Positions 32,598 to 43,083 of a stretch of 64,000 nucleotides of DNA are shown piece by piece. The DNA is taken from positions 14,818,001-14,882,000 of the forward strand of contig OY755177.1 of NCBI GenBank assembly GCA_963576735.1. The letters are read 5' to 3'. The notes under the pieces were generated by a model that worked only from the letters and a program-made list of their open reading frames with translations, was not told the DNA's origin and did no database searches. Position numbers and translations under genes: made by a program. Source of the DNA: Bedellia somnulentella (lineage: Eukaryota > Arthropoda > Insecta > Lepidoptera > Bedelliidae). Positions within the stretch are counted from its first letter, which is position 1. The number at the start of each line of letters is the position of its first letter.

Positions 32598-33055
32598 ACG
32601 AATGCCGGCCTGCTTTCATCCAAATTACAGTAACGCTAGAGTCATTATTGATTGTACAGAGTTTCAAGTAGAAATACCATCTACAGTTGATAAGCGTGTG
32701 TGTATTCACACTACAAGAAAGGATTTACTGCAAAGGTGCTAATAGGTATTACACCAGTAGGCTTCATTCCTTTATATCAAAAGTGGCCGGTGGAAGGAAA
32801 AGCTATACTCAAATAACAGTTGAATCAGGATTAGTTGATTATTTAGAAAATGGAGACATCGTTTTGGCTGACAAAGGATTTTCACAAATAAAGAAAATTT
32901 TAGATGAAAGGGGAAAAGAAATAGGAATTGTTATGCCACCTTTTCTAAGTGATAAAAGGGAATTTTCAACAGATGAGACAGATGCTACTCACAGTATTGC
33001 TCGGGTTAGGATTCATGTCGATAATACAACGGCTGAGACTTTATCAAATATTAAT
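32598..33055 (+). pseudogene. DDE_Tnp_4 transposase (ISL2EU/IS5-like), broken
   Basis: Pieces in different frames follow the order of this transposase family. 'RVIIDCTEFQVEIPS' (first catalytic D) is near 32640, 'KVLIGITPVGFI' near 32733, and 'FISKVAGGRKSYTQITVESG' near 32770. Next come 'DIVLADKGF' (second D) near 32858 and 'ARVRIHVDN' near 33000. The usual third acid in 'RIHVE' is D here. At least two frameshifts, near 32715 and 32765, separate the pieces. The N-terminal third and the C-terminus are missing. No terminal inverted repeats were found around it. A dead DNA-transposon relic. Confidence 0.7.
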
Positions 33056-33261
33056 TAAAATTCCACAAAACTTGTTTTGCCATACAGATGATATTTTGCA
33101 TATATTTGTTGTGTATTAGTAAATTTCGTAAATTTGCAGAACCTAATAAAACAAAATATATAACACAATTTACTTTAATAGAACAGAACAATACTTTAAT
33201 ATACTTTAACAGATAATCACCAAACAATAGTATTCACCTAACTTCATAATTTTTAAGAACG

Positions 33262-33512
33262 CTTTGGCAGCTGTGTATTTTTGCTTAGAATAACACTACC
33301 CCATTCCTACCCGTGGGTGATCGTAAGAGGCGACTAAGGGGCTTTTTATTGGATTTTTGGCGATGCGGTTGGAGACCCATCACCAAAAACCTTTATTTTT
33401 ACCATATTTTCCCCACTCAACTTCCAAAAGTGGCTGAGGAATTTATAATGCCTTGGCTCTGGCTACCCCTTCTAGGGAAATATAGCCGTGAGTATATTTA
33501 TGTATGTACTCT
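33262..33512 (+). repeat. Family T repeat
   Basis: Runs from 'gctgtgtatttttgcttaga' to 'agccgtgagtatatttatgt'. The head is altered but the middle ('tttggcgatgcggttggaga') and tail are clear. Confidence 0.88.
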
Positions 33513-33727
33513 AGACAGGTAATACAAAACATCAGCGTTATTTTCGATGCTATAGATTTACATGATTGAAAAGAATATATATAAATTACGATACTTTCTT
33601 GAAATTATTTAATGTCCGCCATAATTGTGAACGCTAGTTGGCGCTGTCATCGCGCACCCAGCGAATATCAAGGATTGTTTTTCCCAGATAGTCTCTTGAA
33701 AAATCACCGCAGCCACTTCTTGATTTC

Positions 33728-33978
33728 ACTCATACATACAATTCTCAAGGCTATAAATTCCTAGAAGGAGTAGCTAGAGCTCGGGAATAAGAAATTCCTC
33801 AGTCACTTATGGAAGCTCTGTGGAGACAAGATTGTAAAACAAAGGTTCTGTGGTGATGGGTCTCCAACTGCATTGCACAAAAATCACTTTAAAAGTCGCA
33901 ATACCCTTAGCCGCCACTTAAGGACACCGACCGGAACAAATGGGGAAGGGATATTCTAAGTCAACATAACACGGCTTC
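33728..33978 (-). repeat. Family T repeat, worn
   Basis: Reverse copy starting at 'catacatacaattctcaagg' and ending 'ctaagtcaacataacacggc'. Clearly older than the copy just upstream. The two are in opposite orientation, 215 bp apart. Confidence 0.8.
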
Positions 33979-34920
33979 TTCTTGATATCATTGTAGTTGA
34001 TAAATTTGATATATCAGTTAAGCTATTTAAGCTCTATAAAAAGAAAATGCTTCACTCCTACCTCACGTAAGCCTAAGCCTATTGTTAGGGAACCATAATG
34101 GAAAAAAATATCCATTGTTTATGAAATAACAAAGGACGGGAATTGAGTGAAAATCAATAATAAACTAACACAAAATATGAAGCTGTCTACTTCCATGTGA
34201 GTACAGCAAAGAAAAACAAAATATTGGTTGATGTTGTTCACTAAACTCGCTATATTTAAGTTAGAACTTGAAAGTATTCTGTCGCACTGGCGGCATGTCA
34301 ATTTTACTCAGAAAATTTTGTCTATGTTCTTTCTTAAAATTAGTGTATTTGTATGTCATACAGCCTAGTTATCTCAGTGGGTTCAATATTAAATGGGGCT
34401 TTATAAATATGTCTATTCTAAATGTGTTATTTATAAATCAGGGTTTTTGAAGGTTGGAGAAAACCTCCTGTGGAATCTCTCATGGCTGAGCTGCACTTAG
34501 TTATGAGACATTATCCGTACAAAAAGTTAAGGGTGCGATTCCACCAGAGGTGTGCGAAGAAAATGTGTAGTCTATAAAAACAATAGCATCGCTCCAATTA
34601 CCTGTCACGAGTGACGCATCACTAAGATCAAATAAATGAAGCGAATATATTGGCTCTTTAAAACCACAACATTAAAACATCTTGATATAACTCACAAATC
34701 CATAGTGAAATAGCAACCTGAGGCTGCGAATCCATCGGGCTATTAGCAAAAAACTAATATAATCGCTTTATATAATAAATGAACGATTCTACTAAGCCGC
34801 CCCCTAATCATGTGAATTTTCAGAGGGCCTAGTTTAAAGGTTATTTACAGGAATATTACATATAACATAATTAATAGAGTGATCGATATACGAGCATAAT
34901 TTTCTAAATAATTTCAGTAA
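33979..34920. other. no gene seen
   Basis: Unassigned DNA. 'gggtgcgattccaccagagg' near 34530 and 'aggctgcgaatccatcgggc' near 34722 are similar to each other and may be the worn ends of an old element. Confidence 0.4.
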
Positions 34921-34973
34921 AACTAAATACAAATAATTTAAATCTTTTTGTTCATGAAAACCACATGTGGGGA

Positions 34974-35036
34974 TTATTACTAATAAATAAAGAATTAATA
35001 AAGGAAAGAAAAAACATTTGCATTCTATCTGAAAAG
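34974..35036 (+). repeat. tRNA-like element, left part (split by gypsy A)
   Basis: 'actaataaataaagaattaa' and 'taaaggaaag' form the left inverted end, matching the complement of the right end at 41030-41062. The upstream 'aaaccacatgtggggattat' also matches the DNA beside the sister element at 19620. The gypsy insertion is 25 bp further on. Confidence 0.75.
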
Positions 35037-35040
35037 ATAT

Positions 35041-35529
35041 TGTTACGACATCTGTTCGCAAGTAGGAGATAGGATTTGCCACTACTAGATAACAGATGGC
35101 GTTACTAGTATTTTAATAAGTAAAAAAAGGAATTACTAGATTTTTCTCGAATATCGACTTTTCGAGAATGTGGTACTAGAACTTTCTGTAATATTCGCGT
35201 ATTTGAGATTGGCATATATAAAGAGCGACGCGTGCTACGGAGTCATTCGAGTGCGAAGAACTAAAGCGAGAACAAGCGAAATACTAGAGCGAAGAAATTA
35301 AATACGACAGTGCAGTGATATACGGATTACGGAAATAAGCTTAACGGTGTGGACAGTGTTACTATAACGGAGTAAATTAGTGTTGTTAATTAGTGCGAGT
35401 ATCGATAGTTAATTATCGATAGTGTTTGTTGTGTTGTGTAAAGTGCGTTATTGGTCAATAAATATAATTACACCTTATTGCACGAAAGTGTGACTGGTAT
35501 ATATCAAATTAAGAACCCGGTACGTAACA
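35041..35529 (+). repeat. gypsy A 5' LTR
   Basis: 489 bp beginning 'tgttacgaca' and ending 'ggtacgtaaca', so the tips TGTTACG/CGTAACA are inverted repeats. It holds a core promoter at 35215 and AATAAA at 35457-35462. Confidence 0.95.
35215..35249 (+). promoter_or_regulatory. LTR core promoter: TATA box and initiator
   Basis: 'tatataaag' starts at 35215 and 'tcattcg' (arthropod-like initiator) lies with its A at 35245, thirty bases on. This is the usual TATA-to-start distance. The same pair occurs in the 3' LTR and in copy B. Confidence 0.6.
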
Positions 35530-35530
35530 A

Positions 35531-35548
35531 TTGGTGACAGAAGTGGAT
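35531..35548 (+). promoter_or_regulatory. primer binding site, tRNA-Leu type, altered
   Basis: 'tggtgacagaagtgga' two bases after the LTR. Copy B has 'tggtgtcagaagtgggat', whose complement I recall as the 3' end of an insect tRNA-Leu plus CCA. Copy A differs by one substitution and one lost G. Confidence 0.6.
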
Positions 35549-35554
35549 TTGAAG

Positions 35555-36754
35555 ATGCCAGTTATGCCGAAGGAAGACGGAAGAGAGGGTATGAAGACGC
35601 GCGCTCAGAAAGCCGCAGAGGGTGAACAGCTGTCGGAAATGAGGTCATCGGTCACGAACCCTCGGAGTGACATTCCAGAGGAGACGTCCGCGGTGACTAA
35701 CGCGCCGTCTACATCAACGGCGCCGGCGGCCGCAACTAATACTGACTTGGCGATGATAGTTGAAATGTTGAAAAACATACATTCGGAGGTACAGGGTGTT
35801 GTGAAACAAGAAGTTCGTGAGTTGCGCGAGGAACAGCAAACTAAGTTCTCACAAGTTCTCACTGCGGTCAATGAAGTCAGTGGTCGGGTGGTTACTGTGG
35901 AAAAAGACGTAGAGCAGATGAAGGAGCAGGTAACCACTATTGAGAAAGATATCGATGACATGAAGACCGACTTCCGCGGAATGGAGAAAAGGGTTCTGCA
36001 GCTTGAATCACGACCGGTCAAGGTTGTCTCCGGTGAGAATGTAGTAGCTGTCCATGGTCCTCGTGTGAAGGTTCCTCCCTACGACGGAACAACATCCTGG
36101 TCGGCGTATAGACATCAGTTCCAGACTGTTGCGGCTGCCAATGGTTGGACTGATGAACAGTGTTTGACTGCACTGACGGTGGCGCTCCGAGGTCAAGCAC
36201 TGTCAGTAATAGAGGCGCTGCCGACTCCGAGTGGTGGTTTCAAGGACCTGCTGGATGCGTTGGAGTCTCGCTATGGAGAGCGACACCTGGAGCACGTGTT
36301 CCGCGCTCAGCTGCGTGATAGGGTCCAGCGTTCTGGAGAGGGACTTCAGCAGTGGGCCCTTGAAATCGAGAAGCTCGTCCGCAAGGCCTATCCCAGTGTA
36401 GATCCAAAGACGGTGGAAATGAACCTGGTGCAAGCATTCGTCGACGGCATCAGAGATATCGAAGTGAGAACAGCGGTGAGACTTCAACACCACACGTCTC
36501 TCAAGGATGCCTTGGCGAACGCTCTAGAAGTTGAAGCTTGCCGCCAGGATACGCGCCAAACTCATCGACTTCGTGAGATTGCGGAAGCAAATGAGGACGT
36601 CAAGGTCATTAAAGCACCCGTCGGAAGGAGTACTGGACCGATTTGTTATGGCTGCGGGAAAAGGGGCCATTTGAGATTAAGTTGCCCGCTGAGGAAGGAA
36701 GAAAAGAGGCAGGCAGAGGCTTCTGCCGCAAACGTCCAGGGAAACGAGCATTAG
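35555..36754 (+). CDS. gag: gypsy A Gag
   Basis: 399 residues from ATG 35555 ('MPVMPKEDGREG'); the frame is open a little further up but only the ATG is shared with copy B. A Ser/Thr/Ala-rich head is followed by a coiled-coil-like stretch of Glu, Lys and Val heptads (~70-150). The capsid-like region has 'YDGTTSWSAYRHQFQTVAAA' and 'YGERHLEHVFRAQL'. One CCHC zinc knuckle, 'CYGCGKRGHLRLSC', is near residue 370. Gag packages the RNA into cytoplasmic particles. It overlaps pol by about 110 bp. A -1 slippery site sits just ahead of its stop. Confidence 0.9.
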   Translation: MPVMPKEDGREGMKTRAQKAAEGEQLSEMRSSVTNPRSDIPEETSAVTNAPSTSTAPAAATNTDLAMIVEMLKNIHSEVQGVVKQEVRELREEQQTKFSQVLTAVNEVSGRVVTVEKDVEQMKEQVTTIEKDIDDMKTDFRGMEKRVLQLESRPVKVVSGENVVAVHGPRVKVPPYDGTTSWSAYRHQFQTVAAANGWTDEQCLTALTVALRGQALSVIEALPTPSGGFKDLLDALESRYGERHLEHVFRAQLRDRVQRSGEGLQQWALEIEKLVRKAYPSVDPKTVEMNLVQAFVDGIRDIEVRTAVRLQHHTSLKDALANALEVEACRQDTRQTHRLREIAEANEDVKVIKAPVGRSTGPICYGCGKRGHLRLSCPLRKEEKRQAEASAANVQGNEH

Positions 36755-36775
36755 CCAGGACCGGGGGGCAGGTGC
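36739..36775 (+). promoter_or_regulatory. predicted -1 ribosomal frameshift site
   Basis: GGGAAAC at 36739-36745 reads G GGA AAC in the gag frame, a classic -1 heptamer. Slipping there puts the ribosome exactly into the pol frame (codon start 36745). It is three codons before the gag stop at 36752-36754. Downstream, GGGGC near 36763-36768 can pair with GCCCC near 36794, and CCAG with CTGG, so a stem or pseudoknot is possible. Confidence 0.7.
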
Positions 36776-37860
36776 TGGCTAGAGAGGAGAAAGCCCCGAC
36801 AATGACCATCTCACAAGCCTGTAACGGGAACAGTTTGGTGATATTGGGCTGTGTCAATGATCAAGACTGTAAGATGACCCTTGATACTGGAGCGTCTAGA
36901 ACGGTGATCAATCCGGCACTGGTGAAAGCAGCGAATATCAAGTATAGCAGAGATACTAAGTGTCGGCTACTCTCCGCCTCTGGCCAGCGAATACCTGTCC
37001 TTGGTGAACTCTCAGTCAGGATGATGGTTGGCGAGACGTCGTATACTCATCAAGTCATTGTGGCTGAGATAATGGATGAATGCATACTAGGACTGGACTT
37101 TATGAAGAAATATAACTGCCGGATTGACATAACGAGAGGAATTTTCAAGTGTGGCCAGGAAGAAATCTTTATACTGGGTGGTCCCGTCGGTGAAGTGACA
37201 TGCTTGAAAACCATCAATATTCCTGCGCGTTCTCAGAAGTTGGTTCCGGTGATGTTACCTGTAGACAGCGAGAAGAAGAGGCATCGTTGTGTGTTGATTG
37301 AAGAGACAGGGAAGAACGGGCCAAGGAAATTTCTGACAGCAAGAACTTTGGTTACAAGCAACAAGACGGCAATAGTGAAGGTAGTCAACCTTGACCAAGA
37401 AGATGTACAGCTTAAGCGGGGTGAAGTAGTTGGTCAGTGTGAAGAAGTAGTCTGGATGAGGAGCTGTCATTCTCCAAATGGGAAAGTCAAAGTGAAAGTC
37501 GATAATTCAACTGTAACTGACTTGTTAAGTGAGATCCAGGATGACTTATCTTACTTGGAGAGGATCAAGGTTAAACAGTTGCTGGTGAAATATGCTGACA
37601 TCTTCTCAAATGCAGAAGGGGACTTAGGCAGAACATCTTTAGTGCAACACAGAATTGATACAGGGGACGAAAGACCTATTAGACAGAGAGCAAGGAGAAT
37701 CCCAATCGCTAAGGAGAAAGAAGTTGAAGAATTGCTCGAAGACATGAAAAAGAAGAAGGTCATTAGTCCGTCCTCCAGTCCAGTCCGTGGTGTTCTCCAG
37801 TGGTTCTTGTTAAGAAGAAAGATGGAAGCACACGGTTTTGTGTTGACTACAGGCAACTGA
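36745..37860 (+). pseudogene. pol: gypsy A Pol, protease and start of RT (frame-broken)
   Basis: The frame entered by the -1 shift. After a linker comes an aspartic protease with the active-site 'LDTGASRTVI' (D at 36883) and 'ECILGLDFMKKY', where a flap and the ILG strand end the domain. RT then begins near 'RRIPIAKEKEVEELLEDM' and 'VISPSSSPV'. There the 5-bp duplication CCAGT-CCAGT at 37775-37784 shifts the frame, and translation ends 27 codons later at 37860. Pol processes Gag and makes cDNA. In this copy only the protease could be made. Confidence 0.85.
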
Positions 37861-40334
37861 ACAACGTGACAAAGAAGGACAGCTATCCTTTGCCAAGAAT
37901 AGATGACACTCTGGATACTTTGAGTGGCATGAAGTGGTTTTCAACCCTGGACTGCAAGTCAGGCTACTGGCAGGTGGAAATACATCCGACTGATAAAGAG
38001 AAGACTGCGTTTTCAACTGGAAAGGGTTTGTGGCAGTTTAACGTCATGCCTTTCGGTCTCTGCAACGCGCCAGCTACTTTTGAAAGGCTTATGGAGTGTG
38101 CGTTGGCGGGATTGGTTGGCGAGGCTTGCCTGGTGTACCTCGACGACGTGGTCATAATAGGCAAAAGCTTCCAAGACCATCTCAAGAACCTGGAACAAGT
38201 CTTTCAGAAAATTCGTGGAGCAAACCTGAAACTGAATCCGAAGAAGTGCCGGCTGTTTAGAACTTCAGTGAACTATTTAGGACACGTAATCAGCCGAGAA
38301 GGAATTCAGACGGATCCGGAAAAGGTGGAAGCTGTGCAGAAATGGCCGACGCCAAAGGACAAAACAGACGTGCGAGCTTTTCTCGGCCTTTGCTCGTACT
38401 ATCGACGTTTTGTAAAAGGGTTTTCTGAGATCGCCAAACCATTGCATCGGTTGACTGAAGATAAGAAAACCTTCTCTTGGGATGATGAATGCGAGTTATC
38501 TTTCAATGAGCTGAAGAAGAGGCTTTGCGAGACACCTATCCTTGGATATCCACAGCCAGAGGGACAGTACATCGTTGACAGCGATGCTAGTAATATGGCT
38601 ATTGGTGGAGTGTTATCACAGATCCAAGGTGACAAGGAAGTTGTGATCGGATATTTCAGCAAGTCTCTATCTAAAGCGGAAAGAAACTACTGCGTCACGA
38701 GAAAGGAACTTCTAGCTGTAGTGAAGACCTTACAGCATTTTTACAAGTATTTGATTGGGAGACCGTTCAAGCTTCGAACTGATCATGCTGCACTAAAATG
38801 GCTTCTCCAGTTCAAAAACCCGGAAGGACAGGTAGCTCGATGGATCGAACAGCTACAAGAGTATGACTTTTCTATCGAGCACCGTAGTGGTAAATCTCAT
38901 GGCAATGCAGACGCGCTTTCACGTAGACCGTGTCCGGAAGACTGTAAACATTGCAGGAAGCAAGAGTCGAAGGAGGAGGTCGTGAAAGTGACTCGAATTT
39001 GTCCATTGGATGGATGGGAAACAGAAGCTATGCAGAAGGCCCAAGAAGAAGATGAGAACCTCAGACCCATCATGAAATGGAAGAAGGAAAAACACGATCA
39101 ACCGGCTTGGAGTGAAGTAGCGTCCACAGGAGTGAGTACGAAAGCTTACTGGGCGCAATGGAACAGCCTGGTTCTGATCAATGGTCTACTGTACCGGAGG
39201 TGGGAGAAACCCAACGGTAAAGAAGAGCACCTACAATTGGTCGTGCCCAGAGCCAAGGTTAAAGATGTACTGCGGGAAACACATGACGGTGTTTCGGGCG
39301 GGCATCTTGGGGTAAATCGTACGTTGCAGAAGGTTCGTGCGAAGTTTTACTGGCTTCATTGTAGGGACGACGTACAGGACTGGTGCCGGAAATGTACAAC
39401 GTGTGCCGCGGTGAAAGGTCCGCAGACCCGGAGTAGAGGGGGATTACGGTTGTACAATGTGGGAGCTCCCTGGGAGAGGATTGCCGTTGACGTGGCTGGA
39501 CCGTTTCCACAATCAGAGTCCGGAAATAAATATTTCATGGTGGTGATGGATTACTTCACTAAGTGGCCTGAAGTGTTTGCCATACCCAATCAAGAAGCAA
39601 TAACTGTGGCTACAAAACTGGTTGAGGAAGTGATCTGTCGATTTGGCGTGCCCCTGGAGATACACTCTGACCAGGGAAGAAATTTTGAGTCACAAGTATT
39701 TCAAGAGGTGTGCAAACTACTTGGAATGCATAAAACCAGGACGACGCCATATCATCCTCAGTCAGATGGAATGGTGGAGAGGTTCAACCAAACACTGGAG
39801 AGACAGTTGGCGAAGATGGTTGAAAAACATCAGAAGGACTGGGACAAACACATTCCATTATTTTTACTGTCTTACCGGTCAGCTGTTCACGAAAGCACGA
39901 AGGAAACACCTGCTTTCGTCAATTTCGGAAGAGAGCTACGATTGCCTGTAGATTTGTTGACAGGAGGGTCACCAGATGAGCCGCAGAGTGTAACTGAATA
40001 TGTAAGCGATTTGAGGGAAAGAATGCAAGATGTACATTCCCTAGTGCGTGAAAATGGTTTACATGCTAGTGAAAAGATGAAAACCAGATATGACCGTAAA
40101 GCTAACACGCCGCGTTTCGAAGAGGGTATGCTCGTCTGGTTACACAATCCAACTCGCCAGAAAGGGAAGTCCCCTAAGTTACAAAATAGGTGGGAAGGAC
40201 CGTACAAGGTGGTCACTAGAATAAACGATGTAACGTACAGAATTCAACGCCAACCTAGAGGGGCTTCGAAAATAGTTCACATCGATCGACTTGCGAAGTA
40301 CCATGGAAGCAATAATACTCGGGACGAGTATTAA
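37797..40334 (+). pseudogene. pol: gypsy A Pol, RT, RNase H and integrase (downstream frame)
   Basis: Open for 845 codons but without its own ribosome entry, since it lies past the frameshift. RT: '[20 protein letters not shown]', '[16 protein letters not shown]', and catalytic 'YLDDVVII' near 38136. RNase H: '[16 protein letters not shown]' near 38570, 'RKELLAVV', and '[11 protein letters not shown]'. Integrase: HHCC zinc finger '[15 protein letters not shown]' with 'CRKCTTC' near 39385. The catalytic core has D in 'IAVDVAGPF', D in 'IHSDQGRNF' and E in 'MVERFNQTL'. It ends with a GPY-type module, 'RWEGPYKVV'. All expected catalytic residues are present. No internal stop. Confidence 0.9.
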
Positions 40335-40350
40335 TGTAAGGAGGGGGTAA
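40335..40350 (+). promoter_or_regulatory. polypurine tract of gypsy A
   Basis: 'taaggagggggtaa' stands right before the 3' LTR and is the expected plus-strand primer. Confidence 0.8.
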
Positions 40351-40839
40351 TGTTACGACATCTGTTCGCAAGTAGGAGATAGGATTTGCCACTACTAGAT
40401 AACAGATGGCGTTACTAGTATTTTAATAAGTAAAAAAAGGAATTACTAGATTTTTCTCGAATATCGACTTTTCGAGAATGTGGTACTAGAACTTTCTGTA
40501 ATATTCGCGTATTTGAGATTGGCATATATAAAGAGCGACGCGTGCTACGGAGTCATTCGAGTGCGAAGAACTAAAGCGAGAACAAGCGAAATACTAGAGC
40601 GAAGAAATTAAATACGACAGTGCAGTGATATACGGATTACGGAAATAAGCTTAACGGTGTGGACAGTGTTACTATAACGGAGTAAATTAGTGTTGTTAAT
40701 TAGTGCGAGTATCGATAGTTAATTATCGATAGTGTTTGTTGTGTTGTGTAAAGTGCGTTATTGGTCAATAAATATAATTACACCTTATTGCACGAAAGTG
40801 TGACTGGTATTTATCAAATTAAGAACCCGGTACGTAACA
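40351..40839 (+). repeat. gypsy A 3' LTR
   Basis: 489 bp, the same as the 5' LTR except for one T/A difference near its end. Followed by the ATAT target duplication. Confidence 0.95.
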
Positions 40840-40843
40840 ATAT

Positions 40844-41062
40844 ACAAGTGGCCTTCCGAATTAGTAAAAAATTCGGAGGTAGGAAACGCAAACACTACTA
40901 AAACGTGTAAAAGAAATAAAGGATAGAAGAATTTCGCGCTGGCAGCCACTGACACGGTAGCTCAGTTGGCAAGAGCGACGGGGGCGTATACCCGAGGTCG
41001 CGGGTTCGAATCCCGCCTGTGTCGAAATTTTTCTTTTCTTTATTAATTCTTTATTTATTAGT
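40844..41062 (+). repeat. tRNA-like element, right part (split by gypsy A)
   Basis: 'ttccgaattagtaaaaaatt', 'aacgcaaacactactaaaac', 'aaaggatagaagaatttcgc', the tRNA-like unit at 40951-41023, and the right inverted end 'ttctttattaattctttatt' and 'tattagt'. Together with 34974-35036 it forms one element of the same type as 19375-19618. Confidence 0.75.
40951..41023 (+). ncRNA. tRNA-like SINE head (pseudo-tRNA)
   Basis: 73 nt with acceptor stem GACACGG/CTGTGTC, D stem GCTC/GAGC, A box 'tagctcagttgg', T arm GCGGG-TTCGAAT-CCCGC. The acceptor pairs differ from those of the sister copy (19413-19484) but still pair. The anticodon arm is abnormal in the same way. Confidence 0.65.
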
Positions 41063-42149
41063 AAATACAAATAATATTATAATCTTTTCTCAACTTGACT
41101 TTACCTTGACCTTGACAACAGATTCTGCAAATTCAGTGTGTCAACCCTCATATTATTATATTGAATATATTTCAAAAGCATTATTTAAAAAAAAATATAG
41201 CTCAATGCACTGTTTCTGTAAATTTAATATAAGATTGTAAAATTTTATACAACTTCGTCTACGCAATTTGCTTAAAATGTTTCTAAAGTAAGAGTATTCG
41301 CTTCACGTACATAGGCAAACAAAGTCCCTTGATACAACCATGTTATTGTTAGTATTTTTTATCCAGAAGCGAAATATAAAATAACTTTTATTTTTATTAC
41401 TGATTTGTCGTGGGTACTTTAAATACCAGGATCAAAGAGTCACTTGATATTCAGAAGTATTAGTAACTCTGCCAACCCCTTCCGGGATATATGGTGTAAA
41501 CGTTTGAGTTTAAGTTGAGTCACATTTGTCTTTTCATTAGCTCCAAAATGTTAGTGAGTGCGTGTGTTGCGGTTGATTCGATACATTTTTAAATTGAAAC
41601 CAAAAGAACTATCGTAATAATTATCATTTGACTAATTATGTTTTAATGGACAATGCATACGTATACGTAATAAGAAAGATGCTATGATGAAGTTAAAATG
41701 AGTTGGTTTTTGGGTTTTGCTAATAGCGTACTTTTTAATATTACATTATATAAACATAACATAAACTTCGCTCGCATTTAAGCCATGGAATGAAATGTTT
41801 GATGGCGTTGAATAAGAAATATTATTAAATGTTCGGCAAAATTTAATCCTATGTTACTTCCTATAACATTATGCATACAAAGTTTCATTTTGATCAGTTA
41901 AGTGGTTTTCGCATGAAAACCTAAAAACTAACTTTCTGTCTCATTTATTATACTAGTAGGGATTTGAAATCGTTTCAATGGAGAAAAGAAAACATTTCGA
42001 TAGCTTAGTAGGAATACTGTTGTTTCTAATGTTGAGAGAGAAATCAAGTTTAATTGTTTAGTGGGGCCAACACAATGTGTGCTTTGGTTTTGCGATCATT
42101 ACACCGCCAATATTTGCCCGCACAGACAAACATTTTAAAATGGTAAGTT
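41063..42149. other. no gene; worn Family C end
   Basis: Unassigned DNA apart from a plus-strand Family C 3' part at about 41440-41520 ('cagaagtattagtaactctg', 'ccaaccccttccgggatat'). Confidence 0.5.
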
Positions 42150-42230
42150 ATCTCCCCTGGGATACGAAGGTGGCACCTATTGATTATGAGCCGATTGCTC
42201 TACCGCTAGGCCACTGAGGCAGTTAGCAGT
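42150..42230 (-). repeat. tRNA-derived SINE head, worn
   Basis: On the minus strand 'cagtggcctagcggtagagc' is a good A box. The B box is degraded near 'ccttcgtatcccagggg'. A different SINE lineage from Family C. Confidence 0.5.
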
Positions 42231-42245
42231 AGCAGTCGTTTAAGG

Positions 42246-42462
42246 GCCAGTTTTTTGATCCGTGGTTAAAAATATAACCATTTGTTACATTGACTATAAT
42301 AGTTAAATGACTAACCAGTAGTTAAATCGTAAATCCATTTTGGTTCGATATTTGACCATTAGTTACTCTAACCACGGGTCAAAAAATGCATTTTGCTGAT
42401 ATTTAACTAAAAGTTACGATATTTAACAAATTGTTGAGTTAACCACGGATCAAAAAACTGGC
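42246..42462. mobile_element. MITE, 217 bp, 23-bp perfect TIRs
   Basis: Left end 'gccagttttttgatccgtgg' plus tta, right end its exact complement. The inside has further 'taaccac' and 'gttaaa' inverted bits. No coding capacity. The target duplication is not clear (TTA occurs near both sides). Confidence 0.8.
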
Positions 42463-43083
42463 ACTTAGTCTACAACCGTAGTTGGCTCCCTCTATTCAAA
42501 TCACTCTATTCACTGTAAGCTCAAGCCTCTCAAATGGGGACACAATATAGGAGCTGTTTTGATGAAATGATATCGACTCAAGCCAGCTTACAAGCAGCCT
42601 ACCCTTAAAACTAAAATCATCCTTACTACGTAACTATAAACAATTATTACACGAGTGGTATACAGACAGAGTACGGTAGCAAGTGAGAGTTAGTGAGATG
42701 AGCTTAGTGTAAGATACCTTATCACACTGCTTGTTAGTGAAGTGTAGTGTAAAGTAGGAAGTGTCTTTCCGTACTATTTGTAACATGTCGTGTAATAACC
42801 GCTTTATACTGACGCTATGTATTACCATTGGAGTTGGCAGACACTTAAGACAGCCAATATATCCGGATCTTAGCAAACCTCTCTGTCCCTCACATTCATA
42901 ATATCTACAATAATCATGTTCTTTTATTAGTCTAGTATTTTGGGTACTCATCTATTTCCAAAAACATATATTAGATCTCGACGCTTTTTAAGTAATCGTT
43001 ATCTAACAATACGATCCACACTGGCTCTTTATATATCTTTTACCGATTTTAATTAGTTAAAAACGAGTAGCGACATTTCATAC

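Larger units (their letters stand above)
35041..40839 (+). mobile_element. Ty3/gypsy LTR retrotransposon, copy A
   Basis: 5799 bp with 489-bp LTRs that differ at one position I can see ('ggtatatatc' against 'ggtatttatc'), a tRNA primer site, gag, pol in the order PR-RT-RNase H-IN, and a polypurine tract. The 4-bp target duplication ATAT lies at 35037-35040 and 40840-40843. There is no env-like frame. The near identity of the LTRs shows a recent insertion. pol is broken by a 5-bp tandem duplication at 37775-37784. Confidence 0.95.

Noticed and set aside
35041..40839. Endogenous retrovirus with an env gene
   Set aside because: No frame lies between the integrase end at 40334 and the 3' LTR at 40351, so there is no room for env.
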